From contig JABAKD010000001.1 of NCBI GenBank assembly GCA_012845835.1, positions 7,118,476-7,182,475 on the forward strand: DNA of 64,000 nucleotides, in the 5' to 3' direction. Positions 48,746 to 59,620 of this stretch are shown here, piece after piece. Both the position numbers and the translations under genes were made by a program. Source of the DNA: Undaria pinnatifida. Lineage: Eukaryota > Sar > Phaeophyceae > Laminariales > Alariaceae. Positions within the stretch are counted from its first letter, which is position 1, and each line of letters begins with the position of its first letter. The notes beneath the pieces are model-generated. The model searched no databases. It was given only the letters and a program-made list of their open reading frames with translations, and was not told where the DNA came from.

Positions 48746-49571
48746 GCACGAAAAGAACATGGGTCGGGTCATGACCCATGAAAATCCCTGGAAAATTGTG
48801 ATTTGAAAAAATGTCATGGAGACCTTTCCATGGGCGCATCGCTCGGAGTTTGCGCTATCCCCGTTGCGGAGAGCAAAAAGCAGAAAGAAAAGCGTCGCAA
48901 AGGGTGGTGTGCTACCGCACCTGCGCTGATCTGAAGTGAGATCCCGCCACCTCCGCCACCACATCGGAATCCTGCCGCCGCCGTCAAAAGAACCGAGAAT
49001 GCAACAAAGCAAGATTGCAGTTCTGAATGAAACAATCCTCGTCAGCGAAGCGGACATTGAAGGGGGAGGGTGGGGGGCGGCGGAGCAGAACAAATACAAG
49101 AAAACTAAAGGCATCCAAGGCAACAAGGAGAACACGAAAAAACAAAAAATGGGTTTGCTGCTATATGATGCCAGCGGGGGGACATAACGCTACGACAAAC
49201 AAAAGACATGCGAGGGAACAAGGTGGAGGTGTAGGGGGAATGGGGGGGAGGGAGATAGAAAGACGCGAAAATAGAAAAGGCAGCTGAGGTAACAAGAGAA
49301 CACCCAGCATCGAATAGCTGTCGCTAGGACTCGCGCAGAAGGAAAAACTAAAACCGCCGTCAAGTTGTATGTGTTCGCTGATACTTTGGACAAACGCATA
49401 CGTATATGAAGAAACTCGGCCGGCGGCTAACAACAAAAACAGGCTTCAACGGCGTCAAAAGGGGGTAATCATTTTGTTGCGCCGTAAATTAAAAACGAGC
49501 TTATGAAACCCAAACGGGTTTCCCACCTCAAGCTTGTTAAACTCGAGCTCCCCACTAACGGAGGGGGTGAG

Positions 49572-49860
49572 GGGTACTCATTTCATGCTAACCGTAGTTC
49601 TGAAGGCCATTTGGCACTTGCATCCTTACAATGCCGGGACGGAGCATATCGAGTTTTCGACGACCAGACAGATTACCACGTGCATCAAGCGCGAAGCGTT
49701 GTGGGGTGTTCGGCGAGTCGCATGAAAGGTGAGCTGGTCGCATGAAAGGTGAGCTGGTCGCATGAAGGTTGAGCTGCATCCCAATAAAAACCACTTGTGA
49801 GGCGGGCTTCCGCACCTTGCGCGTACTTTCTTGCATATCGGATGACAGCGTCGAAACTCA
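49572..49860 (-). repeat. SINE-like family sharing the LINE end motif, copy 1
   Basis: One of four related copies. The minus strand carries CGCCGAACACCCCACAACGC, GCTTGATGCACGTGGTAATC and TCCGTCCCGGCATTGTAAGG, and ends ATGAAATGAGTACCCC, the same terminal motif as the LINE. It directly follows the folC exon at 49,965. An internal 18-bp segment (GGTGAGCTGGTCGCATGAAA on plus) is triplicated at 49,727-49,770. Confidence 0.7.
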
Positions 49861-49964
49861 TTTATGTTGTTCCTAACGGGGGGGGGGGAAGAACGCTTCA
49901 GGACAACAAAGCGTGGCCAAGGAAACAAGGCGAACGCAAAATGAAACCAAGGGGAGTTTCTCAC

Positions 49965-50088
49965 CCTCGGCTCGTCGAAGCCCAGCTCTTTCCGTACGTC
50001 CGCCATCATGTAAACCGTGCCGCACACCACCAACACGTCTTTCTCAGAAGTTTCCGTCCCTGAGGCCATCGCCTCCCGAATAGCATCC
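49965..50088 (-). CDS. folC: folC exon, C-terminal end (VVCGTVYMMADVRKELG)
   Basis: A 124-base exon after acceptor atatgcag encodes DAIREAMASGTETSEKDVLV then VCGTVYMMADVRKELGFDEP-R and ends in phase 0 at donor gtgaga. The first base completes the Arg codon begun in the previous exon (QAVR-DAIREAM). The VLVVCGT-x-Y-x-MADVR-x-x-LG-x-x-EPR pattern is the usual C-terminal strand and helix of FolC, normally within some 10-20 residues of the stop. Two further degenerate copies of its acceptor side lie at 50,385-50,470 and 50,555-50,640, separated by a CCAAAC microsatellite. Confidence 0.93.
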
Positions 50089-50177
50089 CTGCATATTCGA
50101 CGGTGTCAACGGAGGAAGCGGTGAGGAGGGGGGGGGGGGGGGGGGGGGGTTAGTCTTGGTCAGGCTAAACTATGGCC

Positions 50178-50385
50178 AGTTTTACCCAAACCAAACCAAA
50201 CCAAGCGAAAACAAGCGAAACCAAACCAAACCAAGCCAAACCAAGCCAAACCAAACCAAACCAAACCAAACCAAACCAAACCAAACCAAAACAAAACAAA
50301 ACAAACCAAAACAAACCAAAACAAACCAAACCAAACCAAAACAAACCAGACCAAACCAAACCAAACCGAACCAAACCAAACCAAA
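50178..50385 (+). repeat. CCAAA/CCAAAC microsatellite
   Basis: About 205 bp of CCAAA-type 5-base units with ACAAA and GCGAA variants. It separates two degenerate copies of a folC exon edge (49,965-50,088 and 50,385-50,470). Confidence 0.95.
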
Positions 50386-50470
50386 ACTCGGAGGCCAGAG
50401 CCTCCACGATAACACCCCCGCACATTCGATGGGATCGATGGGGGCGGCGGCGGGGAGAGCGCAGATTTTA
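50385..50470 (-). pseudogene. Degenerate copy 2 of the folC exon edge (exon at 50,088)
   Basis: GGAGGCCAGAGCCTCCACGA, TAACACCCCCGCACATTCGA and TGGGATCGATGGGGGCGG align with the exon start GAGGCCATCGCCTCCCGAAT and AGCATCCCTGCATATTCGAC. The AG of the acceptor is lost. Confidence 0.75.
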
Positions 50471-50554
50471 AAAAGCATGATGAGGCCGAACTAACTATAC
50501 CCAGTTGTAACCGCGGCCAGTGTGTTTCAAACCACACCACACCGAACCCAACCA

Positions 50555-50640
50555 AATCCAGAGGATACCTCCTCCGGGACAGCATTTGTGCACGTTCTAC
50601 GAGGTCGATGTGGGCGGGGCGGCGAGGGGAGGGGGCGGTT
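50555..50640 (-). pseudogene. Degenerate copy 3 of the folC exon edge
   Basis: GAGGATACCTCCTCCGGGAC, AGCATTTGTGCACGTTCTAC and GAGGTCGATGTGGGCGGG align with copies 1 and 2. Spacing to copy 2 is about 170 bp. Confidence 0.75.
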
Positions 50641-50645
50641 ATAAC

Positions 50646-50716
50646 CATGGCTCAAACTGGGGTTTAAACCCACAACCTGGACTCTAAAGTTGACCACCCT
50701 ACCACTGAGGCCACGT
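50646..50716 (-). repeat. tRNA-like SINE head
   Basis: The minus strand shows a strong A box (TGGCCTCAGTGGTAGGG) and a B-box-like GTGGGTTTAAACCCCA. The acceptor arms do not pair and the anticodon stem is mismatched, so it is scored as tRNA-derived and not as a tRNA gene. It lies in a folC intron. A related sequence lies at 55,050-55,125 (GATGGTTCAATAGCAAGG and GTAGGTTCGAGCC). Confidence 0.5.
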
Positions 50717-53026
50717 GATTTCACGCTAGAAAATTCGACCGATCCCAGCTCGACGAGTTCGGGGGCGACGCCTTATTTTTCACGCCGGGATGCCGAGGGC
50801 TGGTGTGTGGTGGCGCCCTGGCACGATCGTGTGCGCGGCCGTGGGAGGTTGCCGTAGGAGGTTCGGTGGCGCACGGGAGAGCCGGTTTCCCGTGGGGTTT
50901 TACTGAAACCGAATGAGTCTTGAAGATCCAAACGGACTGCACGACGTTGGCGTAATATGTGCCTGTGTAAAAAATTCACTTTTTCGGCGGGGGGGCATGC
51001 CGTTCTCCGGCGGCCGAGGATTGTCACTCGCGCTTTCGGCTGCGGGGCAAGCAAGCGGGGCTTGGGTACATTACAAGGCATGTGTGGATCCCGGCCGTTC
51101 GCCGCAGCGGTGATTTGAGCATTCAACGTCGCTGAGCTGGCTCCTTTTCTATGGGGTTGTGTTCCATCTCGCTGAGGCGAGCAGGTGTATGGAAAGTCCA
51201 CATCGTATTTGTTCGCGTTGAAAAACAGTCCGCTTCGTTCTCATATTTTCTTAATGATTCCGCTCTTCCCCCCCGCTGTGCGACGTCATCAGTCCAATGT
51301 GTGTTACGACTTCTGCTGTTTGCTACGCCGCAGCTACATGCAGCTAGCAGCAGCAGCAGCCGCAACAGCAGCAGCAGCGGCACATCTCTTGAACGCACAT
51401 GTGTTGAATGTCATACGCAGCTGTTGCACCTACCGGTATGGCTTCTGTTGTATACCTCGCTCTGAATAAAGCAACACACCTCGCCTGACAAAAAGCCTCC
51501 CTCTACCCGTCTACCTGGAAGATTGGTACCTACTGTAGCTGCTATTTCCCGCGTTATTGTACTTCCCGCGCCGCATCTGGGAGGTATTCGCATCGGGCAA
51601 GACGCACAGAGCTAAGCCCATACTGCCGCATGCCTCGTCTCGCAGAGCCGCGCAAGGGCTGACAGAAACCCATGTGCTATGTCTCTTCTTGCTCGGCTGC
51701 TGCTGTGCTCCTGCATCGCACATGGCTCTCCAGGCCCAGTATAATACTACACGTGGCAGTCACGGTACAACAGCAGCCGTGCTGTGACCTCTCTCCTTTG
51801 TGGTGGCCGCAGACGGTGCTTCTGTGTTGATGTGTATGCTTGTGTGCTTCTGTGTAAACCAGGTATGCGTGCGTGGAGTGTGCGCTGTCACAAAATCAGT
51901 ATACAGCAGCAGAGCAGCAGCAGCACAACGCCCGCCGTGTTTGTAGCTCTTTCCTTTGTGCCAGCAGTTACGGTGGTGTATGCGTGTGTGGTTAGTGCAC
52001 CGCAGGAGATCGAACCACGACAACATTTTCACGTCCAATGCCACAATCAGACACTCATCGTCGGGTCTCATACCAAGCGTGCGAAGCATACGGCAGCAGC
52101 TAAATCAGTAGCTCCACGTATCAGTGGGACGTCCGTGTAAACCGTGTTAGGACTTGCGACGCCCCAGGGATATCCAATCAACCCCATCCCGCCAGCAAAC
52201 ATATACAATGTATGGTGTATTACATGCAATATAACTCGCCCGTTCTGGTCGGCGTGACTTGCTAACTTACTTGGGCGGTGGATACTATACAGTGGGCCCC
52301 CCGACTCAATAGCGCCCAGGATAAGAGCGTTCGGGACTTGAGAGCGACCAAACCGGCACGTTCCGCCTGTGCAAAAAACTATGTATTTCCCGCTACAGAC
52401 AAGAGCAATGTGTAGATAAGAGAGCTTGGTTCGGCTTGTCACGGGGCGCTCTTAAATCGGGGCGGCCACTGTATATATACTCTGATTGAATTTATAGATC
52501 CCCCGATCCCCCCCCCCTTCTCAACGTGCGACACCTCCGGGATTTCAAGACAACCACGTTCCCAAGGGGGACCTTGTAAACTTAACTATGAACTCGTTTA
52601 GACCGGTCGTTTGACTTGCCCGGTTACTTGCGTGGTGACTCTAGTTGTTTTTCCTTCAGTATTTTCAAGAGTCTTTTCCCCCTTTTCAACTTGCCTTTTC
52701 AATTTGCGACACCCGGATTTCAAGCCAACCACACCCTGAAGTAGGAGCTTGTGGACCAAACCATAATCTCGTGTGGGGCTGGTCGGCGCTACTTGCCGGG
52801 TTACTTGCGCTGTGGCTAATTGTGTTCCCTTCAGTATCTACAAGAGTTGCGTCCCCCTCTTCGCAAGCTTGTATACATGTACAGACACGCACTCGGCTTC
52901 CAGAGGTTAGTGTCCATCGAATTGAAAAACAGTTCCTCAAAAGCTGTGTTTTCCGTGAGATGTATGAGCTCATGTGAGGAGCCTCAGCGATTTAGATACT
53001 CTCCGTACAGCAGAACGTCTCTTTAC

Positions 53027-53139
53027 CTGACCGCCTGCCGCACGCTTCCTTCCCCAGTTAGAACTCTCCGCGAGGAGTCGAAGTCTCCACCCGAAAGCTC
53101 TTCCAGAATGGACGCCAGATCTCCCGGAGGAGTTGATCG
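53027..53139 (-). CDS. folC: folC exon, C-terminal domain (GEGSVRQAV)
   Basis: A 113-base exon after acceptor ccactcag encodes RSTPPGDLASILEELSGGDF then DSSRRVLTGEGSVRQAV and ends in phase 2 at donor gtaaag. The GSV-x-x-AV-x-x-A helix, completed by the next exon, is the expected FolC element before the last strand. The residues after HLAE read RSTPPG instead of the common A-x-HPRA, a family-level oddity that should be checked against transcripts. A clear degenerate copy of most of this exon lies at 53,394-53,505 in the upstream intron. Confidence 0.88.
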
Positions 53140-53187
53140 CTGAGTGGCGGCCTGGCGGGAGGGGCGGGGGGGGGAGGAGGGAGGCAA

Positions 53188-53330
53188 AATCGTTGCTTGC
53201 CTATAGTTGCTTGACCATTGACTATAAGTCCCTTTCGAGACGGAGCGCCGTTCATCCTCCTAACGGAGCCACTTCCATCACTTGGGCGCTCGCTACGTTT
53301 TTTCGACATGGTACGAAACCTAATGTTGCA
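53188..53330 (-). mobile_element. 5'-truncated copy of the LINE 3' end
   Basis: The segment from GTAGCGAGCGCCCAAGTGAT to the GCAAGCAACGAT end matches the LINE tail. It lies between a folC exon (53,027-53,139) and the degenerate copy of that exon at 53,394-53,505, in sense orientation to folC. Confidence 0.7.
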
Positions 53331-53393
53331 TGCCTTTGGGGAGGAGGGATCCCCACCCTTTCGACATGAAAGCAATGTCCCTTCCTACTGTAG

Positions 53394-53505
53394 CACCCTC
53401 CGCAAGGGGTCGATTTGGTTTTATCCCCGAAAATTTCTTCAAGAATGGATGCTATTAGTGCCGGAATGCGTTGATCTCTGACTGGAGGCCTGACGAGGGG
53501 GGGGA
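53394..53505 (-). pseudogene. Degenerate intronic copy of a folC exon (53,027-53,139)
   Basis: On plus, CTCCGCAAGGGGTCGA, CCCCGAAAATTTCTTCAAGA, ATGGATGCTATTAGTGCCGG and GTTGATCTCTGACTGGAGGC align in order with CTCCGCGAGGAGTCGA, CCCGAAAGCTCTTCCAGA, ATGGACGCCAGATCTCCCGG and GTTGATCGCTGAGTGGCGGC of the real exon and its acceptor. The frame is broken. Confidence 0.8.
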
Positions 53506-53865
53506 GGGGGAGGCACGGAATGCCACCCCTTCGGCACGAAAAAAATTGAACGTGTTCACTCTTTGGGTCCGTTTATCTAACGCAAAAAAAGAAAATACAT
53601 TTCCCCCCCTCGGGGGACGTGGGGGCATAGCATTGGCGCATCTCCGTCTATTACCCTGCCTCCCTGCGTGTTGCTATGTGCCCATATGTCGTAAGTCCCT
53701 ACTCCGGATGGCCTGGCCGCCCCGCGGTCAGATGACACTCTTTATATCCGGTGTATGAGAGGACAGAGCGAGGAAGAGTGAGCCTGAGAGTATCATCTCT
53801 CTCTATCAGTACTTCATAGGGCTGCGCGCTGGCGGCCTCAATCAGCAGACATTATACAGAGTGTC

Positions 53866-54112
53866 ACCAACCAGTACCCTGGACTGCATCGTTACACTGG
53901 ACAGCGTCACCGGACAGCACCAGTATACAAGACAGCACCAGTGTCCAGGACAGCACCAGTGCACTGGTCAGGATCATACACTGGACAGCACCAGTATACT
54001 GGGCAGTACCAGTATACTGGGCATCACCAGTATATTGGACAGCACCAGTATGCTGGACATCACCAATACTGGGCAGCACCAGTGTACTGGACATCATCAG
54101 TATACTGGGTTC
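53866..54112 (+). repeat. Minisatellite of palindromic CCAGTATACTGG units
   Basis: About 14 units of 15-18 bp contain ACCAGTATACTGG or close variants, spaced by ACAGC or GCAGC. CCAGTATACTGG is a perfect 12-bp palindrome, so the array is a series of regularly spaced potential hairpins. Confidence 0.9.
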
Positions 54113-54617
54113 GATCGAAGCGAGCGTACCTCTCTCTTTCCCTAGCGTATCTCCAAAACGCCAGCGAAGATGTAGGCAACTCTCTACAACATGAAACCCA
54201 TATTTGTTGTTCAGACCCAAACGAACACCGAACAGACCACCTAATATGTCTCGACGTCTCTACAGTACGCGACAGCACCTAACCCTTGCACTATGACAAT
54301 ACACGGAGATTCGTTGTTGATATTAATAGTACGAAAGGCATACAAACAAAAAAAAGTAAAGTCTACGCCTTTCAGTCAACCCCTCCTACGTGACGACTGT
54401 TCTCATGATGTGAGCGTCCGCAGCGCAAAGACCAGGCCACACAGCACGCAAGAATGAGACTAAAACAAACAAATTGACCCCCCCCCTCCCCCTTCCACAA
54501 TTGTTCCATATTTCGTCCTGCTGACATTGCATATCCGTAGTATTGCCAAACGTGTCCTGCGCCACTTCCAAGAGGTTTGTACCCCCAAAAAGGCGGCTGG
54601 CTTCCGGGCTAACTCAC

Positions 54618-54743
54618 CTCTGCCAAGTGAATTCGATCGGGTCCGGTGTTCTTGAGGATTACCTCCAAACAAGTCGTAGAATCCTTGTCGGAAGAAAACG
54701 CGGTCACGACGCGAAAACGCCTGTTTGGAAACTCCTTCCGCAA
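54618..54743 (-). CDS. folC: folC exon, C-terminal domain (SSDKD)
   Basis: A 126-base phase-0 exon encodes LRKEFPNRRFRVVTAFSSDK, DSTTCLEVILKNTGPDRIHL and AE. It matches the FolC C-terminal segment where a strand (FRVV) is followed by S-x-DKD and a CL-x-x-x-L helix, then a strand ending near a His. Acceptor ctgccag and donor gtgagt are canonical. The coding frame differs from the longest open frame at this place, so an annotation based on longest ORFs would miss it. Confidence 0.92.
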
Positions 54744-55749
54744 CTGGCAGGCGGCATGCGACAAAGGAGGGAAGGGCAGACACACAATGGATGGGGTGTT
54801 TCTCGATTATGCTTTTTAATCGTCACATTTACTTGCCAGCTCACACTCGTAAGAGGTTTTACCCTCAGCGACCTTCTGGACAAGCCACGCCGTGGTGACA
54901 GACGTTATCCCTGCCCCCTCCCCCCCCCCCCCGATACGGGCCTTAATTTTTATCGCGCAAAGGGTTCAGCATTCCTACTGCTTGTCGGTTTGCATCGAAT
55001 TCCGTCAACCCGCGCTCTCGCACTTCCGACTCGTCAATTTTGAAAAGAGACCGCCTCGTGGCTCGAACCTACAACATCGGCCTAAATAGTTACGTGCCTT
55101 GCTATTGAACCATCGGGGACGGCGTCGGCTATGACGTTGGTTGTTGCTGTAGTTTGCTTGTCACACTTACTCATCCATCAAAATCTACGGAGCAAGATAT
55201 GGAGGCAGCAAGAGGGGAGACACAATGATAACACGCTTCTGGGCATGATCGAGAGGCTACGCTAGACGGGGGCATCCCCGTTTTTTTAGTACCGAGCATA
55301 GGCCACTCGTGCGGTTGGCGCCATACCTCGCTCCAAAACGGACTTTAAAAGCGCTGTTCGCTTGGTGCAGCGAAAAAAACAGCACAATCTCATGGCGGCG
55401 GCGCACGTTGTGAAACCGAAAAGCACGAAGCTCAAAGACTGCAAATATGATGGGGGTACAGTAGGGGTCCCTGGGTGAGGCGATGGTGAGCAAGAGCAAT
55501 GCGACCGCCTCATTGGGGGCAGCCGCCTTATTCATGTCCAGGGGACGAGCCCAATGAATCCCGCAGTGGCGCTAGGCGGTTTCTCACCGCCTTATACCGG
55601 GATATCGCCTTGTTTAGAGAGCATTACACCGGGATACCGCCTTGTTCAGACCGCTTTATGCCGGAACATCGCCTTATTCAGACCGCCTTATTGGGGGACC
55701 CCTACTGTAGCCCTAAATATTACCCCCTGCCGGAGTTGCATAGGGATGC

Positions 55750-57335
55750 ACAATATCACCAAATATATTGAAGGTACATATTAATGACATGATAGTGGCA
55801 GGCGAAGCAGCAAAGCAAGGAGTCACGATGGGGGAAGATACGGTGACGGGGTTGATTTTTGCGGATAATTTGGTGGGGATATTCAGAAACACTCGAAGGA
55901 TTGCAGAAACAGATAGAGAAAGCCCCAGAGTACACTACGAAAAGGAGAGTGACAGCGAACGTGAAAAAACGCGCAGTAAGTAGTTGTATGTAACGAAGAT
56001 AAGGTGAATGCGGTAAAATTCGAATGGAAGTGGGGGTAAGATGACTACCGATCGTAGAGCAGTATACGTACCTTGGCGTAGAGATCTCAAAGGACTGCTC
56101 TTGGGATGCACACATAGCGAAAGTAAACAGGGAAGGGCAAATCACAAGTAGGCAAGATGGGTGCGATCCTAACAGACCCGCACATTGACACTAGGATGAA
56201 AAGATGTATCCTGATGACTGCGATTGTACCAAAGCTAATAAAGTATGCAGGAGAAGTATGGGAAATGAACGCGAAGTTCATAAAACAACCGGATTCAGTG
56301 CAGATGACACCAGCTAAAAATACACTAGGATGCTCAAGTGCGACGAGTAAGACAGCAGTATAAAGGGGAGAACTAGGAATGTACCCGCTTAAAACAAATA
56401 GAGACGCGAGAAAGTTGAAATGGCAATAAAAAGCAAGGAATATGCCAGAAAAGAGGTTGCCAGCCATAGTTGATAGGGCTGTATGGGAGAAAACAACAAA
56501 AGGTGAGTTGGGATAAGATGGGATAACGTAGTCGAGAAAATATGGAAGGGTTTAGGGGGAGACCAAGAAGAGGTACTGTCTGTAGAGAAATTTGGCGAGT
56601 ACAAGACAGAAGTAAAAGAAAGGATAGAAGAAAGGGAAAAGCTAGCGCTAAGAAATAAGGTGAAAGAGGAGAAGCACCTAGACATATACGGGGGTTGAGG
56701 GAAGATGGTGGCATGAAAACGTATCAGCACGATTCAATGGACTACAAAAAAGCTGAAACTGCGATTTGGTGTAGGGGACCTGGACCTACCAGAAAGAAGA
56801 AAGAGATATACCAGTAGTCGGGAGGAGGAGGACGTGGCTACAAATATGAGCCCGTGTGGGACAACAATAGAGTTTGGGACTCACATATTCGTGTAGGGGA
56901 CCTGGACCTACCAGAAAGAAGAAAGAGGTATACCAGTAGTCGGGAGGAGGAGGACATGGCTTACAAATATGCCCGTGTGGGACAACAACAGAGGGTGGTA
57001 CTCACATAGTAGGAAAGTGCGAAATATACAAGGAGGAACGGGATGCGTAAGAGGAGGAGATGAGGAAATTAGACGGAGAGTTTCGTAGACTAGAGAGTAA
57101 CGAGGCAACGATCGCTATCCTAGGAGATAGATGGTGGCCGCCGACGGCGAAACAGGACGGGGGGTAGGATAAGCAGACAGTTTCTACGTAATATATGTGA
57201 AAAGAAGCGTAATGAGCGCCCCAATGTTGGAGGTTGTCTATTAGGAGTAGGAACGGCGCTCCGTCTCGAAAGGGATGCGTGGTCAATGGTCAGATGACGA
57301 AGGCAAGCAACAAATGAGTACGCCCCCCTTAACAT
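55750..57335 (+). mobile_element. Degraded non-LTR (LINE-type) retrotransposon, 3' half
   Basis: Interrupted plus-strand reading frames give GEDTVTGLIFADNLVGIF (a decayed reverse transcriptase catalytic box, FADN where FADD is expected), then MGAILTDPHIDTRMKRCILM and YAGEVWEMNAKF, then KTNRDARKLKWQ, and a charged helical tail with RVGDLDLPERRKRYTSSRE and a C-x-C...H-like end. This order is that of the post-catalytic region of LINE ORF2. Stops and frameshifts are frequent, so the copy is dead. About 120 bp are tandemly duplicated (56,771-56,890 and 56,891-57,010). The 3' end reads AACAAATGAGTACGCCCCCC, a C-rich tail. It lies antisense within the folC intron at 54,744-59,437. Confidence 0.8.
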
Positions 57336-57864
57336 GCCCCCCCTCCACCTACCGTAGCAGAGTTACGGGTGCCCAAAGTCTGCAGCGGGACAATTCGCCC
57401 TGCTCTCGAAACAGCACACTTCGCAACTCCCTTCAGCTCCGCGCGGGCAGCAGCTACACGTACGTGTCATTTTTTGTTTGTCAACCCACATCTGGCACCG
57501 AAGCCGCTGTTTTTTTTATCGTACTTTTTCAAATTCCTTGAAACGTAGTTTCCACTTAAAAAAATTGCAATTTCAAACCCGATTCCGGGGACGTTTCGCG
57601 CTCTCCCCCGGAAGGTGGAGTATTGCAAAAAACGTGCAAATCCCACCGAGCTCCGGGCGTGCCACAGGTCTACTACCGCTGTGGTGCGTACTGCCGTACT
57701 GCTGTGCTGCCGTTGTGGATTGGTCGGTACGTACTGCACCACTGCTGTTGTACTGCTGTGGTGGTGGGTTTGTCGGTGGGTGGGTAGTGGGTGGTGGGTG
57801 CTTGGTGGGTGGCGGTTCGCTCGCGATCCACGAGATGGCGGGGGGTCGTAAAACAACGAACCTC

Positions 57865-58440
57865 ACCCGAGTTTTTTACCGTGCTGCGGGTCCTCAAGAC
57901 TCCGGAACCAACCAAATGCTCCTCGCGTACCGGCATACCGCCGTACATACTGCTGCACTGCTGTACTGCTGTGGTGGCTTGGTCGGTGGGTGGTGGGGGT
58001 GCACGTGGGTGGGTAGAACGTGTGGTGTAGTTCGTGGGTGTGCTTTCGTGCCTGTGGGAGATGGCCCTGTTATTACGTTTTTTATACGTACCACATTAAT
58101 TTCAATACAAAATTCCCTACACTAATTTAACTGGTGTACTGCTGTTTTCCCGTGTTTCTTTACCGGGCTGCGGGTCCTCAAGACTCGAGAACCAACCAAA
58201 TGCTCCTCGCGTACCAGTATACCGCCGTACACACTGCTTCGCTGCTGTACTGCTGTAGTGGCTTAGTCGGTGGGTGGTGGGAGGGTGGTGGGGGTGCACG
58301 TGGGCGGGTAGAACGTGTATAGTTCGTGGGTGTGTTTTTGTGCCTGTGGGAGATGGCCCTGTTCTTTTGTTATTGTTATACGTGCCACGCTAATTTCAAT
58401 TAAAAAACCCCCACACTAATTACACTGCTGTACTGCTGTT
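57865..58440 (+). repeat. Tandem duplication of about 282 bp
   Basis: 57,883-58,160 and 58,165-58,440 share TGCTGCGGGTCCTCAAGACT, GAACCAACCAAATGCTCCTC and GGGGGTGCACGTGGGTGG. Shorter remnants of the 3' part (CGTGGGTGTGTTTTCGTGCC) continue to 58,660. Confidence 0.9.
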
Positions 58441-59307
58441 TGGTTCGTGGGCGGATGACTTAGTCCGTGGGCGGGTACAATGTGTGGTATATTTCGTGGG
58501 TGTGTTTTCGTGCCTGTTATAGATGGCCTGTTGTTTTGTTCGTAATACAAACAGCAGCAACAATTTGTTTTTGTCCGCTATACCCACCGGAGCTGGCATA
58601 CTTTAGGAGTACCATTGGCTTTCCATCGTGGGCATGTTTTCGTGCCTGTTGTAGATGCCCCAGTTATTTGTTTTTAATACAAACGGCAGCAGCAGTATTT
58701 TTCTCCCCTATAGCGGCCGGCGCTGGCATACTTCAGGAGTACCACTTGCTTTGCATCACGGAAGCAAACATGGTCTATCCGGCGTGGGTTTTGCACTTTT
58801 CGCGTACTTAGTGTCAGGGACTTGGTCTGACTGCTCTAATTGACGTTGTGTTTTTTTCCTGCAGTTGTGGTAGGATTTTTCCACTTAATGACCAAACGGA
58901 ATTCGCGTCCCACCCTTCAGCGCTCTCGGCCCATGCCACGCCGTCCGAATCCGTGTCCGGATGCAGCTAAGGTTTGGCTACTACGTTTGCCAAGTCAATT
59001 GACCTTTCCTTCATTTCATTCACGGTTTATTTATTTTTTCAACCGCGGTCTCCTTTCCGTTTCTTCTTGTCTATTCCTCGCCTATTCACAACACCATAGT
59101 TCTCTCTACTCTACACAACCTCCTTATTTGCGTTTTGTTTCGTTTTTCCTTGCAACAACACTTACCTTCACATATGCCTATAAGCAAAACCACTCCCGAC
59201 AAAACCCACAAGTTTCAACGGCGCATGTTTCAAATACATGTAGCACCTCAATCTCTTGGTACGGTCCATTACCTTCCCCTTGTCTTAGTCAGGTCCTTTT
59301 GGCGGAA

Positions 59308-59345
59308 CTAGTATGGAGGGCGGGGCCGCCGATAGGCGACCCCGC
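59308..59345 (+). other. GC-rich stem-loop
   Basis: GGGCGGGGCCGCC and GGCGACCCCGCC form a stem around GATA. It lies 90 bp from a folC exon, in the intron. The role is unknown. Confidence 0.4.
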
Positions 59346-59437
59346 CTGATCCTTGTACGAATAGTACATTAACGGTGTGAGCGCACAGTGGCATGAGCAG
59401 GACTATGCTAGAGGGGCCACCCAACACTGCTGCTAAC

Positions 59438-59620
59438 CTTGTCGAAGAGCCGCGTGATGGCCGCAGGGTTGTGCCCGACATCCATCACGACCGAAACATT
59501 GCCATTCTTGGAAGAAACCCCATCCCCTAACCCCTGGGTCGTTGTGGAGGCGTCGTCCTCGATCTCCACCACTTGAAATCGGCACTGCGGTCGTTCCGTC
59601 ACGCCTTTCCTTAGCGCCTC
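59438..59620 (-). CDS. folC: folC exon, start of C-terminal domain (DVGHNPAA)
   Basis: A 183-base phase-0 exon encodes EALRKGVTERPQCRFQVVEI, a polar EDDASTTTQGLGDGVSSKNG insert, and NVSVVMDVGHNPAAITRLFD-K. The hydrophobic strand followed by D-x-x-HNPAA is the hallmark at the start of the FolC/Mur-ligase C-terminal domain (usually DGAHNP or DVAHNP). The R-P-x-C-R-F motif before it is typical of eukaryotic FolC-type enzymes as I recall them. Splice sites are ggggcag and gttagc. The following intron of 4.7 kb contains a degraded non-LTR retrotransposon in the opposite orientation. Confidence 0.95.

Larger units (their letters stand above)
47722..49964. other. Region between the candidate terminal exon and folC
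   Basis: It contains G/T-rich repeats, GGGTCGGGTC clusters and a plus-strand piece at about 48,373-48,451 (KEYRRILNDPANPLAMHRRY, ending at gtaaga) that looks like an internal exon but has no visible partner. Confidence 0.5.

Noticed and set aside
50156-50648. KPNQT-repeat frame on plus and Trp/Phe/Gly-rich frame on minus
   Set aside because: Translation of a CCAAA-type microsatellite in several frames.
58840-59349. 169-codon plus-strand frame
   Set aside because: Pyrimidine-rich, lies antisense in a folC intron, with no recognisable domain.
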